Counted from the first letter of the stretch, positions 1 through 10,403 are shown. The stretch is DNA of 64,000 nucleotides from Inmirania thermothiophila (GCF_003751635.1 NZ_RJVI01000003.1:124001-188000), one strand, 5' to 3'. Program-made: numbers and translations. Notes: generated from the letters alone by a model not told the origin.

Positions 1-410
1 ACTGGATCCGCGCCGCCGGCTTCTACCCGGACTACGTGGTGCGGCTCTACCACCGCGGCCGCGCCGGCTATCTTCCCCGCAAGGCCCACTCCCGCGTGGA
101 GGCCCGGCGCGTCGTGCGCCTGCAGGCGCATCTGCGCCACCTCACCTACCGCGACGTCGCCCACTGGGTCGAGCGCATCAACGCCCTGACCAGCTACGAC
201 GCCTGGGCCGCCTACGAGCGCGGGCGCAGGGCGAGGCCCTGGACGCCGGCGCTGCATGCGGCGGCGGCGCTGGTGCGCAAGCTCATCCTGAAGGGTGGCA
301 TCCTCCAGGGCATGGACGGCTGGAACGTGGCGGTCACCACGGCCTTCCACGCCTATGTCAAGTACTGGAAGCTGCTGGAGCGGCAGCGGCGGGAGGACGG
401 TCCCCGGTGA
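1..410 (+). CDS. Glycosyltransferase family 2, C-terminal part (5' end outside window)
   Basis: The reading frame is open from base 3 and stops at 408-410; the start lies before the window, so about 135 C-terminal residues are seen. The segment FYPDYVVRLYHR, an R-K-x-H-S-R stretch, LTYRDVAHWVERINAL and a terminal aromatic block (AYVKYWKLLERQ) match the C-terminal half of the WaaE/KdtX-like GT2 proteins that decorate the LPS core or a related glycan. The catalytic N-terminal half is not visible, so the sugar is unknown. The stop overlaps the GTG of the next glycosyltransferase in a GTGA, which implies one operon. Confidence 0.8.
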   Translation, partial: WIRAAGFYPDYVVRLYHRGRAGYLPRKAHSRVEARRVVRLQAHLRHLTYRDVAHWVERINALTSYDAWAAYERGRRARPWTPALHAAAALVRKLILKGGILQGMDGWNVAVTTAFHAYVKYWKLLERQRREDGPR

Positions 411-1525
411 GGGTGCTGGAGCTGTGCCTCTCGCCCGATCTCGGCGGTCTCGAGCTCTATGCGCTGCGCGCCGCCGAGGCGCTGGGCGCCTCCGGCCCCA
501 CGGTCATGGCGGTCGCGCCGGACGGGCTGCTGCGCCCGCGGGCCGAGGGGCTGGGTCTCGCCGCGCGTCTGGTGGCGCGGCCGCGGATCCCCCTTGCGCC
601 CGGGGCGGTGCGTGCGCTCGCCGGGCTCCTGGACGAGGTGCGGCCCGAGATCGTGCACGTGCACTGGGCGCGGGACCTGCCGCTGGCGGTGGCGGCGCGG
701 GGTCTCAGCCGGTCGCGGCCGCGCATCGTGCACACGCGCCAGATGGCCATCACCCGGCCCAAGCGCGACCCCTATCACGCCGCCGTCTACCGGCGGCTCG
801 ACCTGATCCTGGCCATCACCCGGCGGCTTGCGGCGGATCTGCGCCGTTTCCTGCCGCCGGAGTGCGCCGGACGGATCCGCACCCTCTACTACGGGGTGCC
901 GGCGCCGCAGGGCCTGAACAGGGCATCGGTGCGCCGCGCGGTGCGGGCGCGGCTCGGCGTCCCCGCCGAGGCCTTCCTCGTGGGCCTCTTCGGCCGCATC
1001 GAGGCCTTCAAGGGGCAGCACCTGCTGGTGGAGGCGGTGGAGAGCCTGCGGGCGCAGGGGCGGGCGGTGCACGGGCTGATCGTGGGGCGGGCGATGGAGC
1101 CCGGCTACCTCGAGGACCTGCGGCGGCGGGTGGCGGCGGCGGGGCTCGACGTGCATTTCCTCGACTTCGTCGAGGATCCGCAGCGCTACATGGCGGCCTG
1201 CGACTGCGTGGCGCTCACCACCGTCGAGGAGACCTTCGGGCTGGTGCTGCCCGAGGCCATGCGGGTGGGCGTGGCGGTGGTGGGCAGCGACCGCGGCGGC
1301 GTGCCGGAGATCATCGACGACGGCGAGACGGGGCTTCTGTTCCGCTCGGGCGATGCCGCATCGCTCGCCGCGGCGATCGCGCGACTCCACGACGATCCCG
1401 GCCTGCGGAGCCGGCTCGCCGCCGCGGGCAAGGCCAAGGCGGACCGGATGTTCGACGAGGCCGCGCATTTCCGCGCCCTGCGCGGGATCCTCGCGGGGCT
1501 CGTCAGCGCAGGAAGTGCGCGCTGA
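407..1525 (+). CDS. Glycosyltransferase family 4 (GT-B)
   Basis: A 372-residue GT-B protein. The N-terminal half has the glycine-rich acceptor loop (DLGGLELYALR) and VHVHWARDLPLAV. The C-terminal half has GRIEAFKGQHLLVEA and the nucleotide-sugar binding stretch EETFGLVLPEAMRVG followed by GGVPEIIDDGETG, the E-x7-E pattern of GT4 retaining enzymes. GTG at 407 is chosen because it overlaps the upstream stop by four bases. It probably adds a sugar to LPS core or another lipid-linked glycan on the cytoplasmic face of the inner membrane. Its 3' end overlaps the convergent heptosyltransferase-like gene by 23 bp. Confidence 0.88.
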   Translation: MRVLELCLSPDLGGLELYALRAAEALGASGPTVMAVAPDGLLRPRAEGLGLAARLVARPRIPLAPGAVRALAGLLDEVRPEIVHVHWARDLPLAVAARGLSRSRPRIVHTRQMAITRPKRDPYHAAVYRRLDLILAITRRLAADLRRFLPPECAGRIRTLYYGVPAPQGLNRASVRRAVRARLGVPAEAFLVGLFGRIEAFKGQHLLVEAVESLRAQGRAVHGLIVGRAMEPGYLEDLRRRVAAAGLDVHFLDFVEDPQRYMAACDCVALTTVEETFGLVLPEAMRVGVAVVGSDRGGVPEIIDDGETGLLFRSGDAASLAAAIARLHDDPGLRSRLAAAGKAKADRMFDEAAHFRALRGILAGLVSAGSAR

Positions 1526-2552
1526 TCGCGCGCGCGGCCGCGGCGAGGTCGATGCGCCCCATGTCCTCCTCGGGGGCCCCGTGCGGGGGCGTGAAGGCCA
1601 GGCGCCGCCCGGGGGAGTTCAGCGTCTGCCAGCGCAGGGGCGTGGCCGAGCGGCGCCGCGGGTAGAAGGCCGCGGTGGGCACGTCGAGGGCGCCGGCGAT
1701 GTGCAGCGGCCCGGTGGAGCCGCCGATGAAGAGGGCGGCGAGGGCGAGGTGGCGGGCGAAGTCGACGAGGCCCGCCCGCGGCGGCAGGGCGCTCGCGGCG
1801 AGCCCGTCGCCGCGCAGGCGGCGGGCGAGGGCCTCGGCGCCGGCCTCCTCGCCGGGGCCCGCGGTGACCAGGAAGTGGACCGGGAAGGCCGGTTGCAGCC
1901 GCCGGGCCAGCTCCGCATACTGCGCCGGCGCGAGGTTCGCCGCCGAGCCGCCGCTGCCGGGGTGGAGGACGACGATGCGCGCTTCGGGGGCGATGCCGTG
2001 GGCGGTGCGCAGGCGCCGGTCGAGCCCGGCGGTCTCGGCGGCGGGCAGCCGCCAGACGGGCGGGCGCGGGTCCGGCGGCGGCGCGACGCCGTGGTCGGCG
2101 AGCAGCCGCCGGGCGAGATCCAGGTTGTAGGCGTACTCGGGCTTCTCGGAGCGCGAGCGCCGCTGCCGCAGACGGCGGTTGTGGAAGACCTGGGCGATCT
2201 TGGTCGCCGGCGCGAGCCGGTAGGGGATGCGCGCGGCGGCGAGGGCGATGCCGATGCGGGTGGTGGAGAACAGGGTGAGCGCGGCATCGAAGCGGCGGCG
2301 CCGAAGCTCCGCCGCAAGGCCGCGCAGGGCCCGGCCGCCGGCCTCGGGGCCGGGATCCTCCACCACCGCGTCGATCCACGGGCAGGCCTCGGCCAGCTCC
2401 CGCGTGTAGCGGGGCACGAGGGCGTGGATCTCGCCCGCGGGCAGCGCCGCGCGCAGCAGCGCAAGGCTCGGCCAGGCGAGCATGAAGTCGCCGATCTTGT
2501 CGTTGCGCACGACGAGGACGCGGCGCGGTGGAGCGAGGGGGGGACGAGGCAT
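1503..2552 (-). CDS. Glycosyltransferase family 9 (heptosyltransferase-like)
   Basis: About 349 residues with the GT9 (ADP-heptose:LPS heptosyltransferase) layout: [16 protein letters not shown] at the N-terminus, [13 protein letters not shown] in the middle and [16 protein letters not shown] near the C-terminus. It probably transfers heptose or a related sugar to the LPS inner core, which fits hldE-gmhA-hldD 5 kb away. ATG at 2552 is preferred; a TTG two codons upstream (2558) would also be in frame. The ATG shares the palindrome CATG (2550-2553) with the start codon of the divergent UXS gene, so each gene's ribosome binding site lies inside the other. WaaC, WaaF or WaaQ type cannot be told from sequence alone. 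Confidence 0.85.
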   Translation of the reverse strand: MPRPPLAPPRRVLVVRNDKIGDFMLAWPSLALLRAALPAGEIHALVPRYTRELAEACPWIDAVVEDPGPEAGGRALRGLAAELRRRRFDAALTLFSTTRIGIALAAARIPYRLAPATKIAQVFHNRRLRQRRSRSEKPEYAYNLDLARRLLADHGVAPPPDPRPPVWRLPAAETAGLDRRLRTAHGIAPEARIVVLHPGSGGSAANLAPAQYAELARRLQPAFPVHFLVTAGPGEEAGAEALARRLRGDGLAASALPPRAGLVDFARHLALAALFIGGSTGPLHIAGALDVPTAAFYPRRRSATPLRWQTLNSPGRRLAFTPPHGAPEEDMGRIDLAAAARAISAHFLR

Positions 2553-3513
2553 GCGCAACTACGGCAACCGGCGGGTGCTCGTCACGGGCGGGGCGGGCTT
2601 CATCGGCTCACACCTTTGCGAGCGGCTGCTCGCGAGGGGGCACGAGGTGCTGTGCGTCGACAACTTCTTCACCGGCACGCGCGGCAACATCCAGCACCTG
2701 CTCGACGACCCCGCCTTCGAGGTGCTGCGCCACGACATCACCTTCCCGCTCTACGTCGAGGTCGACGAAGTCTATAACCTCGCCTGTCCGGCGTCACCGG
2801 TGCACTACCAGTTCGACCCCGTGCAGACCACCAAGACCAGCGTCATGGGGGCGATCAACATGCTGGGGCTCGCCAAGCGGCTGCGCGTTCGCATCCTCCA
2901 GGCCTCCACCAGCGAGGTCTACGGCGACCCCGAGGTCCACCCGCAGCACGAGGGCTACTGGGGGCGGGTCAATCCCATCGGCCCCCGCGCCTGCTACGAC
3001 GAGGGCAAGCGCTGCGCCGAGACCCTCTTCTTCGACTACCACCGCCAGCACGGGCTGCGCATCAAGGTGGCGCGCATCTTCAACACCTACGGGCCGCGGA
3101 TGCATCCGGACGACGGCCGCGTGGTCTCCAACTTCATCGTCCAGGCCCTGCGCAACAAGGACATCACGGTCTACGGCGACGGCGGCCAGACCCGCTCCTT
3201 CTGCTACGTGGACGATCTCGTGGACGGGCTGGTCCGGCTGATGGAGGAGACGCCCGACGACTTCACCGGTCCCGTCAATCTCGGCAATCCGCAGGAACTC
3301 ACCATCCGGGAGCTCGCCGAGCGCATCATCGAGCTCACCGGTTCGCGCTCGCGCATCGTCCATCGGCCCCTGCCCGCCGACGATCCGCGCCAGCGCCGGC
3401 CGGACATCCGGCTCGCGCGGGAGGCGCTGGGCTGGCAGCCCACGACCCCCGTCGAGGAGGGGCTGCAGGCGACCATCCAGTACTTCGACCGGCTCCTGGC
3501 CGCCTGCGGATGA
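2551..3513 (+). CDS. UDP-glucuronate decarboxylase (UDP-xylose synthase)
   Basis: A 320-residue extended short-chain dehydrogenase. It has the NAD-binding [16 protein letters not shown] near the N-terminus, then [13 protein letters not shown], which is typical of UXS enzymes, and the catalytic Y-x3-K in [11 protein letters not shown] with the preceding [31 protein letters not shown] and the C-terminal [15 protein letters not shown] also match UXS. It converts UDP-glucuronate to UDP-xylose, a donor for glycan synthesis. The ATG at 2551 follows a G-rich Shine-Dalgarno stretch. The stop overlaps the next glycosyltransferase in an ATGA. Confidence 0.92.
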   Translation: MRNYGNRRVLVTGGAGFIGSHLCERLLARGHEVLCVDNFFTGTRGNIQHLLDDPAFEVLRHDITFPLYVEVDEVYNLACPASPVHYQFDPVQTTKTSVMGAINMLGLAKRLRVRILQASTSEVYGDPEVHPQHEGYWGRVNPIGPRACYDEGKRCAETLFFDYHRQHGLRIKVARIFNTYGPRMHPDDGRVVSNFIVQALRNKDITVYGDGGQTRSFCYVDDLVDGLVRLMEETPDDFTGPVNLGNPQELTIRELAERIIELTGSRSRIVHRPLPADDPRQRRPDIRLAREALGWQPTTPVEEGLQATIQYFDRLLAACG

Positions 3514-4400
3514 GGGCCGAAGGGAGCCCGGGCGTGGCGCCCCCGCGCATCGAGATCATCGTCGCCGCCTACAACCGGCCCGAGGCCACGCGCCTCGTCC
3601 TCGAGGGCTACCTGCGCCAGCGCGACCGCGACTTCTCGCTGACCCTCGCCGACGACGGCTCGGGCCCGGAGATCGGGCGCCTTGCCCGGGAATACGCCCG
3701 GCGGGGGCTCGCGCTTCGCCACGTCTGGCACGAGGACCGCGGCTACCGCCGCGCCGAGATCCTCAACCGCGCCGTCCTCGGCAGCGAGGCCGACTACCTC
3801 GTGTTCACCGACAACGACTGCATCCCGCACCCGGACTTCGTCGCCGATCACCGCGCGTTGGCCCGGCGCGGTCTCGCCGTGGGCGGCCGCCGCGCCGACC
3901 TCGGGCCGGCGCTCAGCCGCCGGCTCATCGAGCGCGGCATCGACGGGCTGGACGCGCCCTGGTCCATGGTCCGGCACGGGCTCACGGGGGGTGTGCGCCA
4001 CTGGCGCAGCGGCTGCCGCGTGCCGGACTGGCTGCTGCCGCTGTGGCGGGGCCGGCAGGGCGGGCTGCTGGGGGCGAACATGGCCGTCTGGCGCGCCGAC
4101 TTCGAGCGGGTCAACGGCTTCGACCTCGACTTCGTGGGCTATGGCGGCGAGGAGGTGGATCTGGAGCGGCGCCTGCGGACTGCGGGCGTCGGGGTGCGGG
4201 TCTACCGCGGCCGCGCCGTGCTCTTCCACCTCTGGCATCCGCCCCGCCGGGCCGACGAGGCGACGCGCCGCCTGCTCGCCGACAAGCGCCGCAAGGGGCT
4301 CGCGGTGGCCGAGCGCGGCCTGCGCGAGCTTGCCTCCGGGCGCCAGGGGGCCGCGCCGCGGACGCAGACCCCCCGCGCGGGCGTCGAAGGCGGTCCGTGA
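3510..4400 (+). CDS. Glycosyltransferase family 2 (GT-A) with galactosyltransferase-type C-terminus
   Basis: A 296-residue GT-A protein starting in an ATGA overlap with the UXS gene. It has the N-terminal [19 protein letters not shown], the [11 protein letters not shown] loop, the metal-binding DND in [12 protein letters not shown], a [15 protein letters not shown] motif and [13 protein letters not shown] near the end, a pattern shared with chondroitin-polymerase-like and beta-galactosyltransferase-like GT2 enzymes. A xylosyltransferase role is possible because it is coupled to UDP-xylose synthesis, but that is inference. It is the last gene of the plus-strand block and converges on msbA. Confidence 0.85.
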   Translation: MRAEGSPGVAPPRIEIIVAAYNRPEATRLVLEGYLRQRDRDFSLTLADDGSGPEIGRLAREYARRGLALRHVWHEDRGYRRAEILNRAVLGSEADYLVFTDNDCIPHPDFVADHRALARRGLAVGGRRADLGPALSRRLIERGIDGLDAPWSMVRHGLTGGVRHWRSGCRVPDWLLPLWRGRQGGLLGANMAVWRADFERVNGFDLDFVGYGGEEVDLERRLRTAGVGVRVYRGRAVLFHLWHPPRRADEATRRLLADKRRKGLAVAERGLRELASGRQGAAPRTQTPRAGVEGGP

Positions 4401-4458
4401 TGGCGCCGGCCCCCGGGCGCGGACGCGCCCGTCGGGGGTGCGGACATGCCCCCGGGGC

Positions 4459-6204
4459 CTACCCCTTCGCTCGTTGCAGCCGCTGCAGCTCGGCGTAGAG
4501 GCCGCCGGCGGCGAGGAGGTCGGCGTGGGTGCCGGTCTCGACGATGCGGCCGCGGTCGAGGACGACGATGCGGTCGGCGCGCTCGATGGTGGAGAGGCGG
4601 TGGGCGATGACGATGCTGGTGCGGCCGGTGCGGAGGCGGTCGACGGCGGCCTGGACCCGTCGCTCGGCGGCGCTGTCGAGCGCCGAGGTGGCCTCGTCGA
4701 GGATCAGGATCGGGGCGTCCTTGAGGATGGCGCGGGCGATGGCGAGGCGTTGGCGCTGCCCGCCCGAGAGGCGCACGCCGCGCTCGCCGATGACGGTGTC
4801 GAAGCCCTCGGGCAGGCGCTCGATGAACTCCAGCGCGTCGGCGGCCTCGGCGGCGCGGCGCACCGCCTCGTCGTCGGCGCCGGCGAGCGCCCCGTAGGCG
4901 ATGTTGGCGCGCACGGTGTCGTTGAAGAGCACGATCTCCTGGCTGACGTAGGCGATCTGCGCCCGCAGCCAGGCGAGGTCCAGCTCGCGCAGGTCGACCC
5001 CGTCGAGGAGGATGCGCCCGGCGGTGGGGTCGTAGAACCGCGGCAGCAGCATCGCCAGCGTGGTCTTGCCGCTGCCCGAGGGGCCCACGAGGGCCACGGT
5101 CTCGCCCGGGGCCACCTGCAGGTCCACGTCGTGCAGCACCGGCTCGCGATCGTAGGCGAAGCCCACCCCCTCGAAGGCGAGGGCGGCGCGCACGCGCTCC
5201 GGGCGCAGGCGCCCGCGGGCGGGCTCGGCGGGCTCGTCGAGCAGCGCGAAGGCGCTTTCGGCGGCGGCGATCCCCTTCTGGAGCTGCTCGTTGATCTGGG
5301 TCAGGCGCTTGAGCGGGCGGAAGAGCAGGCCGATGGCGGCGAAGAAGGAGACGAAGCCGCCCACGGTGAACTGATCCGAGGCGGCCTGGCGGGCGGCGAC
5401 GTAGACGATGAGCGCGAGCGCGGCCACCGCCGCCACCTGCACCACCGAGACGAAGGCCGAGGAGGTGGCCGTGACCCGCGTGTTGAGGCGGCGCACGGCG
5501 TCGTTGACCGCGGCGAAGCGGCCGCGCTCGTAGTCCTCGCCGCCGAAGATGCGCACGATGCGGTAGCCGCCCACCGCCTCCTCGAGGACGTGGGTCATGT
5601 CCCCCATCGCCCGCTGCAGCCGCCCGCTGAGGCTTCGCAGCCGCCGGCTCGCGAGGCGGACCGTCACCGCGAGCACCGGCAGCACCACGAAGGCGATCAG
5701 GGTCAGGCGCCAGTTGAGCCAGAGCATCCAGCCGATGAGCCCCACCACGGCGAGCCCGTCCTGGACCAGCACCACCAGGGCCTGGGTCGAGGCCTGCGCC
5801 ACCTGGGCGACGTCGTAGGTCACCTTCGAGACCAGCCGGCCGGTGGCGTGGCCGGCGTAGAAGCGCGCCGGCAGCACCAGGAGCTGCTGGAAGAGGTCGC
5901 GCCGAAGGTCCATGACCACGTGGTTGGCCACCCAGGCCATGCCCACGGTGGCGGCGTAGCTGGAGATGCCGCGCACGAGGAAGACGGCGATCAGGGCCAG
6001 CGGCACCAGCGTCGTCATGCGCGCGTCGCGGGCGATGAAGCTGCCGTCGAGCATGGGCTTGAGCAGCGCCGAGAGCGCCGGCTCCGTGGCGGCGAAGCCC
6101 ACCATGCCGAGCACGGCGACGGCGAAGACGCGCCAGTAGGGGCGGACGTAGCGGAGCAGGCGCAGGTAGAGCTCGCGCCCGGCCATGCCCGCGGCGCCGC
6201 TCAC
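4459..6204 (-). CDS. msbA: Lipid A export ABC transporter (MsbA)
   Basis: A 581-residue half-transporter: a six-helix permease domain (about residues 20-310) and an ATPase with GPSGSGKTT (Walker A), LSGGQRQRLAIARA (signature), ILILDEATSALD (Walker B) and the H-loop in VIAHRLST. It flips core-lipid A across the inner membrane. GTG at 6204 is chosen because it overlaps the lpxL stop in GTGA; an ATG six codons later (6186) is the alternative. The pairing with an LpxL-type acyltransferase supports the assignment over other ABC exporters of this class. Confidence 0.92.
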   Translation of the reverse strand: MSGAAGMAGRELYLRLLRYVRPYWRVFAVAVLGMVGFAATEPALSALLKPMLDGSFIARDARMTTLVPLALIAVFLVRGISSYAATVGMAWVANHVVMDLRRDLFQQLLVLPARFYAGHATGRLVSKVTYDVAQVAQASTQALVVLVQDGLAVVGLIGWMLWLNWRLTLIAFVVLPVLAVTVRLASRRLRSLSGRLQRAMGDMTHVLEEAVGGYRIVRIFGGEDYERGRFAAVNDAVRRLNTRVTATSSAFVSVVQVAAVAALALIVYVAARQAASDQFTVGGFVSFFAAIGLLFRPLKRLTQINEQLQKGIAAAESAFALLDEPAEPARGRLRPERVRAALAFEGVGFAYDREPVLHDVDLQVAPGETVALVGPSGSGKTTLAMLLPRFYDPTAGRILLDGVDLRELDLAWLRAQIAYVSQEIVLFNDTVRANIAYGALAGADDEAVRRAAEAADALEFIERLPEGFDTVIGERGVRLSGGQRQRLAIARAILKDAPILILDEATSALDSAAERRVQAAVDRLRTGRTSIVIAHRLSTIERADRIVVLDRGRIVETGTHADLLAAGGLYAELQRLQRAKG

Positions 6205-7121
6205 GGGTAGACCCCGGGCTCGCCCGGCGGGCGGTGCTTGAAGCGCTTGTGCACCCAGGTGTACTGCTCGGGGGCGGTGCGGATCATGCGCTCGAAGACG
6301 GCGTTGACGGCGGTGGCGTCGCGCTCGGCGTCGCCGCTCGGGAAGCCCTCGAGCGGCGGCAGGAAGGTGAGCTCGTAGCCGCGCGCGCGGGGCAGGCGGC
6401 GGGCGAAGAAGGGCACCACCGCGGCCCCCGAGAGGCGCGCGAAGCGCGCGGTGGCGGTGTTGGTGGAGGCGGGCACGCCGAAGAAGGGGGCGAAGACCGC
6501 CCCCTTGCCGCGGAAGTCCTGATCGGGGGCGTACCAGACGACGCGCCCCTCGCGGAGGCGGCGGATCATGGCGCGCACGTCGTTGCGCTGGATCGCGTGC
6601 TCGTAGAGCCGCTCGCGGTAGCGCTGCATGGCCTCGCCGAAGACCGGATGGCGGTCGCGGCGGTAGGTGACGCTGAAGGGGCGGATCAGCGAGAGCAGCC
6701 GCCCCCCGATCTCCAGCGTCGTGAAGTGGGCGCTCAGCAGGATCACGCCGCGGCCCTCCTCGAGGGCGCGGTCCAGGTGCTCGATCCCCTGCACCCGCAC
6801 CAGCGGGCGCAGCATCCCCTCCCGCCCCCACCAGCTCATGGCCACCTCGAAGACGCCGATGCCGAGGGCGCGGAAGTGGGCGCGGGCGAGGCGCTCGCGC
6901 GCGGCCGCGTCCATCTCGGGGAAGCACAGGCCGAGGTTGATCTCGACGATGCGCCGGTGGCGCGGCGAGAGGCGCGGCAGCAGCCAGCCGAGGGCGGTGC
7001 CGAGGCCGAGCTGCGCGCGGTAGGGCAGGAGGGCCGCGGCGCGCAGCCCCCCGAGGACGAGCCATGCCGGCCAGAGGCGGGGGGCAAGCCGTTGCCTGAG
7101 CGTGCCTGCAGCGGTGGCCAT
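6201..7121 (-). CDS. lpxL: Lipid A late acyltransferase (LpxL/HtrB family)
   Basis: A 306-residue member of the LpxL/LpxM family, which transfers a secondary acyl chain to Kdo-lipid A at the inner membrane. The catalytic H-x4-E motif is seen in [52 protein letters not shown] is the usual N-terminal signature, and the protein ends [15 protein letters not shown] as LpxL proteins do. ATG at 7121 gives the normal length; an open extension to 7217 runs into the promoter and is not used. It overlaps msbA by four bases. LpxL versus LpxM (acyl donor and position) is not resolved. Confidence 0.88.
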   Translation of the reverse strand: MATAAGTLRQRLAPRLWPAWLVLGGLRAAALLPYRAQLGLGTALGWLLPRLSPRHRRIVEINLGLCFPEMDAAARERLARAHFRALGIGVFEVAMSWWGREGMLRPLVRVQGIEHLDRALEEGRGVILLSAHFTTLEIGGRLLSLIRPFSVTYRRDRHPVFGEAMQRYRERLYEHAIQRNDVRAMIRRLREGRVVWYAPDQDFRGKGAVFAPFFGVPASTNTATARFARLSGAAVVPFFARRLPRARGYELTFLPPLEGFPSGDAERDATAVNAVFERMIRTAPEQYTWVHKRFKHRPPGEPGVYP

Positions 7122-7154
7122 GCCGGGTTCCGGGCGCGTCGGATGGAACGGGCC

Positions 7155-7160
7155 ATTGTA
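7155..7160 (-). promoter_or_regulatory. Candidate -10 box for lpxL-msbA
   Basis: On the minus strand TACAAT lies 34 bp before the lpxL start in the divergent lpxL/hldE gap. It is a 5/6 match to TATAAT. The -35 region is weak (only TTCCGG-like sequence at the right distance), so this is tentative. Confidence 0.4.
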
Positions 7161-7240
7161 GCGGCTCGCCCCAGGCTCCGGAACGGCGCGGCCCCGTGCT
7201 ACCATGGGCGCCCGCATCGGGCGGCCCGGCAGAGGTCCGG

Positions 7241-8677
7241 ATGAAGGTGCAGATCCCCCCCTTCGGCAAGGCCCGCGTCGTGGTGGCGGGCGATCTCATG
7301 CTCGACCGCTACTGGCACGGCGAGACCGCGCGCATCTCGCCCGAGGCGCCGGTGCCCGTGGTGCGGGTGACGGCGGGGGAGGAGCGGCCCGGCGGCGCCG
7401 GCAACGTCGCCCTCAACCTCGCCGCCCTCGGCGTCGACGTCCACCTGGTGGCGGTCACGGGCGAGGACGAGGCCGCGCGCGAGCTCGAGGCCGTGCTCGC
7501 CGCCGAGGGCGTGGGCTGCAGCCTGGTGCGGCTCGCCGGGGCGCGCACCATCACCAAGCTTCGGGTCCTCAGCCGCCACCAGCAGCTCATCCGCCTCGAC
7601 TTCGAGGACGGCTTCGGCGGCTTCGACGGCGCCGCCCTCGCCGCGCCGTTGCGCGCGCGGCTCGCCGGCGCCGGCGCCGTGGTCCTCTCCGACTACGGCA
7701 AGGGGACCCTGCGCGAGGTGGGAACGCTCATCGAGGCCGCGCGCGCGGCCGGCGTGCCGGTGCTGGTGGATCCCAAGGGGCGCGACTTCGGCCGCTACCG
7801 CGGGGCGAGCCTCGTCACCCCCAACCTCGCCGAGTTCGAGGCCGTGGTGGGTCCCTGTGCCGGCGAGGCGGAGCTCGTCGAGCGCGGCCTGCGCCTGCTC
7901 GCCGACTGCGGCATCGAGGCGCTGCTCGTCACCCGCGGCGAGCACGGCATGAGCCTCGTGCGCCCGGGCGAGGCGCCGCTGCACCTGCCGGCGCGGGCGC
8001 GCGAGGTCTACGACGTCACCGGCGCCGGCGACACCGTCATCGCGGTGGTGGCCGCGGCGCTGGCGGCGGGGGCCGCGCTGCCCGAGGCGACGGCGTTGGC
8101 CAACCTCGCCGCGGGCCTGGTGGTGGCCAAGCTCGGCGCCGCCACGGTGAGCGTGCCGGAACTCGAGCAGGCCCTGCACCAGGTGGAGGAGACGCGCCTC
8201 GGCATCGTCGACGAGGAGGCGCTGCTCGCCCACGTCGCCCGCGCCCGCGCCCGGGGCGAGCGCATTGTCATGACCAACGGCTGCTTCGACATCCTCCATG
8301 CCGGGCACGTGGCCTACCTCAACGAGGCCCGCCGCCTCGGCGACCGCCTCGTCGTCGCCGTCAACGACGACGACTCGGTGCGCCGCCTCAAGGGGCCCGG
8401 GCGGCCGGTGAACCGGCTCGCCGAACGCATGGAGGTCCTGGCGGGCCTCGCCGCGGTGGACTGGGTCGTGGCCTTCTCGGAGGACACCCCCGAGCGGCTC
8501 ATCTGCCGCGTGCGGCCCGACGTCCTGGTCAAGGGCGGGGACTACCGGCCCGAGGAGATCGCGGGTGCCGGCTGCGTGCGCGCCGCCGGCGGCGAGGTGC
8601 GCGTGCTGCCCTTCCGCGCCGGCTGCTCCACCAGCCGCATCATCGAGGCGGTGCGTGCGGTGGAGGCGGGACGATGA
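7241..8677 (+). CDS. hldE: Bifunctional heptose-7-phosphate kinase / heptose-1-phosphate adenylyltransferase
   Basis: A 478-residue two-domain protein. Residues 1 to about 325 are a PfkB-type kinase ([52 protein letters not shown]). The rest is a cytidylyltransferase-fold domain with [18 protein letters not shown] (HxGH motif) and LVKGGDY. It makes heptose-1,7-bisphosphate and, after phosphatase action, ADP-D-glycero-manno-heptose for the LPS core. ATG at 7241 follows AGAGG; an in-frame extension upstream lies in the promoter gap. ATGA overlap with gmhA shows a heptose operon. Confidence 0.96.
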   Translation: MKVQIPPFGKARVVVAGDLMLDRYWHGETARISPEAPVPVVRVTAGEERPGGAGNVALNLAALGVDVHLVAVTGEDEAARELEAVLAAEGVGCSLVRLAGARTITKLRVLSRHQQLIRLDFEDGFGGFDGAALAAPLRARLAGAGAVVLSDYGKGTLREVGTLIEAARAAGVPVLVDPKGRDFGRYRGASLVTPNLAEFEAVVGPCAGEAELVERGLRLLADCGIEALLVTRGEHGMSLVRPGEAPLHLPARAREVYDVTGAGDTVIAVVAAALAAGAALPEATALANLAAGLVVAKLGAATVSVPELEQALHQVEETRLGIVDEEALLAHVARARARGERIVMTNGCFDILHAGHVAYLNEARRLGDRLVVAVNDDDSVRRLKGPGRPVNRLAERMEVLAGLAAVDWVVAFSEDTPERLICRVRPDVLVKGGDYRPEEIAGAGCVRAAGGEVRVLPFRAGCSTSRIIEAVRAVEAGR

Positions 8678-9264
8678 GCGAGCAGGTGCGGGCGCTGGTG
8701 GCGGCGAGCCTCGAGGTCAAGCGGGCGATGCTGGAGGATGCGGCGCTGCTCGCCGCGATCGAGGAGGCGGCGGCGCGCTGCGCCGGCACGCTCGCCCGCG
8801 GCGGGCGCATCCTCCTGGCCGGCAACGGCGGCAGCGCGGCGGATGCGCAGCACATCGCCGCCGAGCTCGTGGGCCGCTTCAGCGGCGAGCGCAGGGCCCT
8901 GCCGGCCATCGCCCTGACCACCAACACCTCCACCCTCACCGCGGTGGCCAACGACTACGGCTACGAGCACGTCTTCGCCCGCGCCCTCGAGGGGCTGGCC
9001 TCGCGCGGCGACGTCTTCATCGGCATCTCCACCTCCGGCAGCTCGCCCAACGTGCTCGCGGCCATCGACACCGCGGCCCGCCTCGGGGTGGAGACCATCG
9101 GCCTGACCGGCCGCCGCGGCGGGGCCATGGCCGGGCGCTGCGGCCTCTGCCTGCGCGTGCCCAGCGACGAGACCCCGCGCATCCAGGAGGGACACATCCT
9201 CATCGGCCACATCCTCTGCGCCCGCATCGAGGCGCGGCTCTTCGGCGAGAGGGGACAGGCGTGA
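8674..9264 (+). CDS. gmhA: Sedoheptulose-7-phosphate isomerase
   Basis: A 196-residue single SIS-domain protein with [36 protein letters not shown] and [17 protein letters not shown], the hallmarks of GmhA. It converts sedoheptulose-7-phosphate to D-glycero-D-manno-heptose-7-phosphate, the first step of ADP-heptose synthesis. DiaA-type paralogues share the fold, but the position between hldE and hldD with four-base overlaps on both sides supports GmhA. Confidence 0.94.
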   Translation: MSEQVRALVAASLEVKRAMLEDAALLAAIEEAAARCAGTLARGGRILLAGNGGSAADAQHIAAELVGRFSGERRALPAIALTTNTSTLTAVANDYGYEHVFARALEGLASRGDVFIGISTSGSSPNVLAAIDTAARLGVETIGLTGRRGGAMAGRCGLCLRVPSDETPRIQEGHILIGHILCARIEARLFGERGQA

Positions 9265-10202
9265 TCATCGTCACCGGAGGCGCCGGCTTCATCGGCAGCA
9301 ACATCGTCAAGGCGCTCAACGACGCCGGCGAGCAGGACATCCTCGTCGTCGACGACCTCACCGACGGCACCAAGTTCCGCAACCTCGCCGATCTCGAGAT
9401 CGCCGACTACCTGGACAAGGAAGACTTCATCGAGCGCGTCCGCCGCGACGAGGGCTTCGGCCCCCTGCGTGCGGTGATCCACCAGGGCGCCTGCTCCTCC
9501 ACCGTGGAGTGGGACGGCCGCTTCATGCTCGCCAACAACTACGAGTACTCCAAGCGGCTGCTGCAGTACTGCCTCGAGCGCGAGGTCCCCTTCCTCTACG
9601 CCTCCAGCGCCTCGGTCTACGGCGCCGGGCCCGTCTTCCGCGAGGAACGCCGCCACGAGCGCCCCCTCAACGTCTACGCCTACTCCAAGTTCCTCTTCGA
9701 CCAGTACGTGCGCCGTCGCCTCCCGCAGGCCCGCAGCCAGATCGCCGGCTTCCGCTACTTCAACGTCTACGGCCCGCGCGAGGCCCACAAGGGCGGCATG
9801 GCCAGCGTCGCCTTCCACTTCAACCGCCAGCTCCTCGAGGACGGCAAGGTCCGCCTCTTCGAGGGCTCGGACGGCTACGCCGACGGCGAGCAGCGGCGCG
9901 ACTTCGTCTACGTCGGCGACTGCGCCGCGGTGGCCCTGTGGTTCCTCGACCACCCCGAGGCCTCCGGCATCTTCAACGTCGGCACCGGGCGCAGCCAGAG
10001 CTTCAACGACGTCGCCCGCGCCGTCATCGCCTGGCACGGCCGCGGCGAGATCGAGTACATCCCCTTCCCCGAGCACCTCAAGGGCCGCTACCAGAGCTTC
10101 ACCGAGGCCGACATCTCGGCCCTGCGCGCCGCCGGCTACACCGCCCCGTTCAAGACCGTCGAGGAGGGCGTGCGCCTCTACATGGAGTGGCTCAACGGCT
10201 GA
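9261..10202 (+). CDS. hldD: ADP-L-glycero-D-manno-heptose 6-epimerase
   Basis: A 313-residue extended SDR starting with GTG in a GTGA overlap with gmhA. It has [54 protein letters not shown], the catalytic Y-x3-K in [14 protein letters not shown] and [20 protein letters not shown], all typical of HldD. It epimerises ADP-D,D-heptose to ADP-L,D-heptose, the substrate of heptosyltransferases. It is the last gene of the operon; a tandem array of G/C-rich palindromes follows within 50 bp. Confidence 0.96.
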   Translation: MIIVTGGAGFIGSNIVKALNDAGEQDILVVDDLTDGTKFRNLADLEIADYLDKEDFIERVRRDEGFGPLRAVIHQGACSSTVEWDGRFMLANNYEYSKRLLQYCLEREVPFLYASSASVYGAGPVFREERRHERPLNVYAYSKFLFDQYVRRRLPQARSQIAGFRYFNVYGPREAHKGGMASVAFHFNRQLLEDGKVRLFEGSDGYADGEQRRDFVYVGDCAAVALWFLDHPEASGIFNVGTGRSQSFNDVARAVIAWHGRGEIEYIPFPEHLKGRYQSFTEADISALRAAGYTAPFKTVEEGVRLYMEWLNG

Positions 10203-10248
10203 GGCCGCGTCCGCCCCCCGCAACCCGGCCGCCCTCCAACCCCGCACA

Positions 10249-10403
10249 CCCCTCCCCCGCGAAGCGGGGAGGCCGGGAGGGGGCCAACCCCTCCCCCACG
10301 AGTGGGGGAGGCTGGGAGGGGGAAAAACCCCTCCCCCACGAGTGGGGGAGGTTGGGAGGGGGCTCAGCTCCTCCCCCGCGAAGCGGGGGAGGTCGGGCGG
10401 GGG
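10249..10403 (+). repeat. Array of four ~40-bp G/C-rich palindromic repeats
   Basis: Four units start near 10249, 10288, 10328 and 10368, a 39-40 bp period. Each unit reads CCCCTCCCCC, then a short loop (GCGAAGC or ACGAGT), then GGGGGAGG, then a T/C-rich link and GGGAGGGGG. Each can form a hairpin. All four point the same way. The loops differ in a compensated manner (GCGAAGC against ACGAGT), so the stem is kept. Related units flank the DUF559 gene on the other side and recur at 41.1 kb. The rest of the hldD-DUF559 gap shows no gene. Confidence 0.9.

Noticed and set aside
4415-4430. Hairpin GGGCGCG-GA-CGCGCCC between convergent genes as a terminator
   Set aside because: The loop is only two bases and there is no T-run on either strand.
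3682-6210. Open frame of 842 residues on the plus strand
   Set aside because: It is a shadow of the GT2 and msbA genes in GC-rich DNA; the composition is low-complexity and both real genes show family motifs. The same holds for the other long opposite-strand frames, for example 41993-45739 and 20510-23653.
7177-7205. Sigma-70 promoter for hldE (TCCGGA ... TACCAT)
   Set aside because: The -35 hexamer does not match the consensus; the signal is no better than chance in this GC-rich gap.
10249-10403. CRISPR array
   Set aside because: Units are directly adjacent with no variable spacers, are self-complementary, and no cas genes are nearby.
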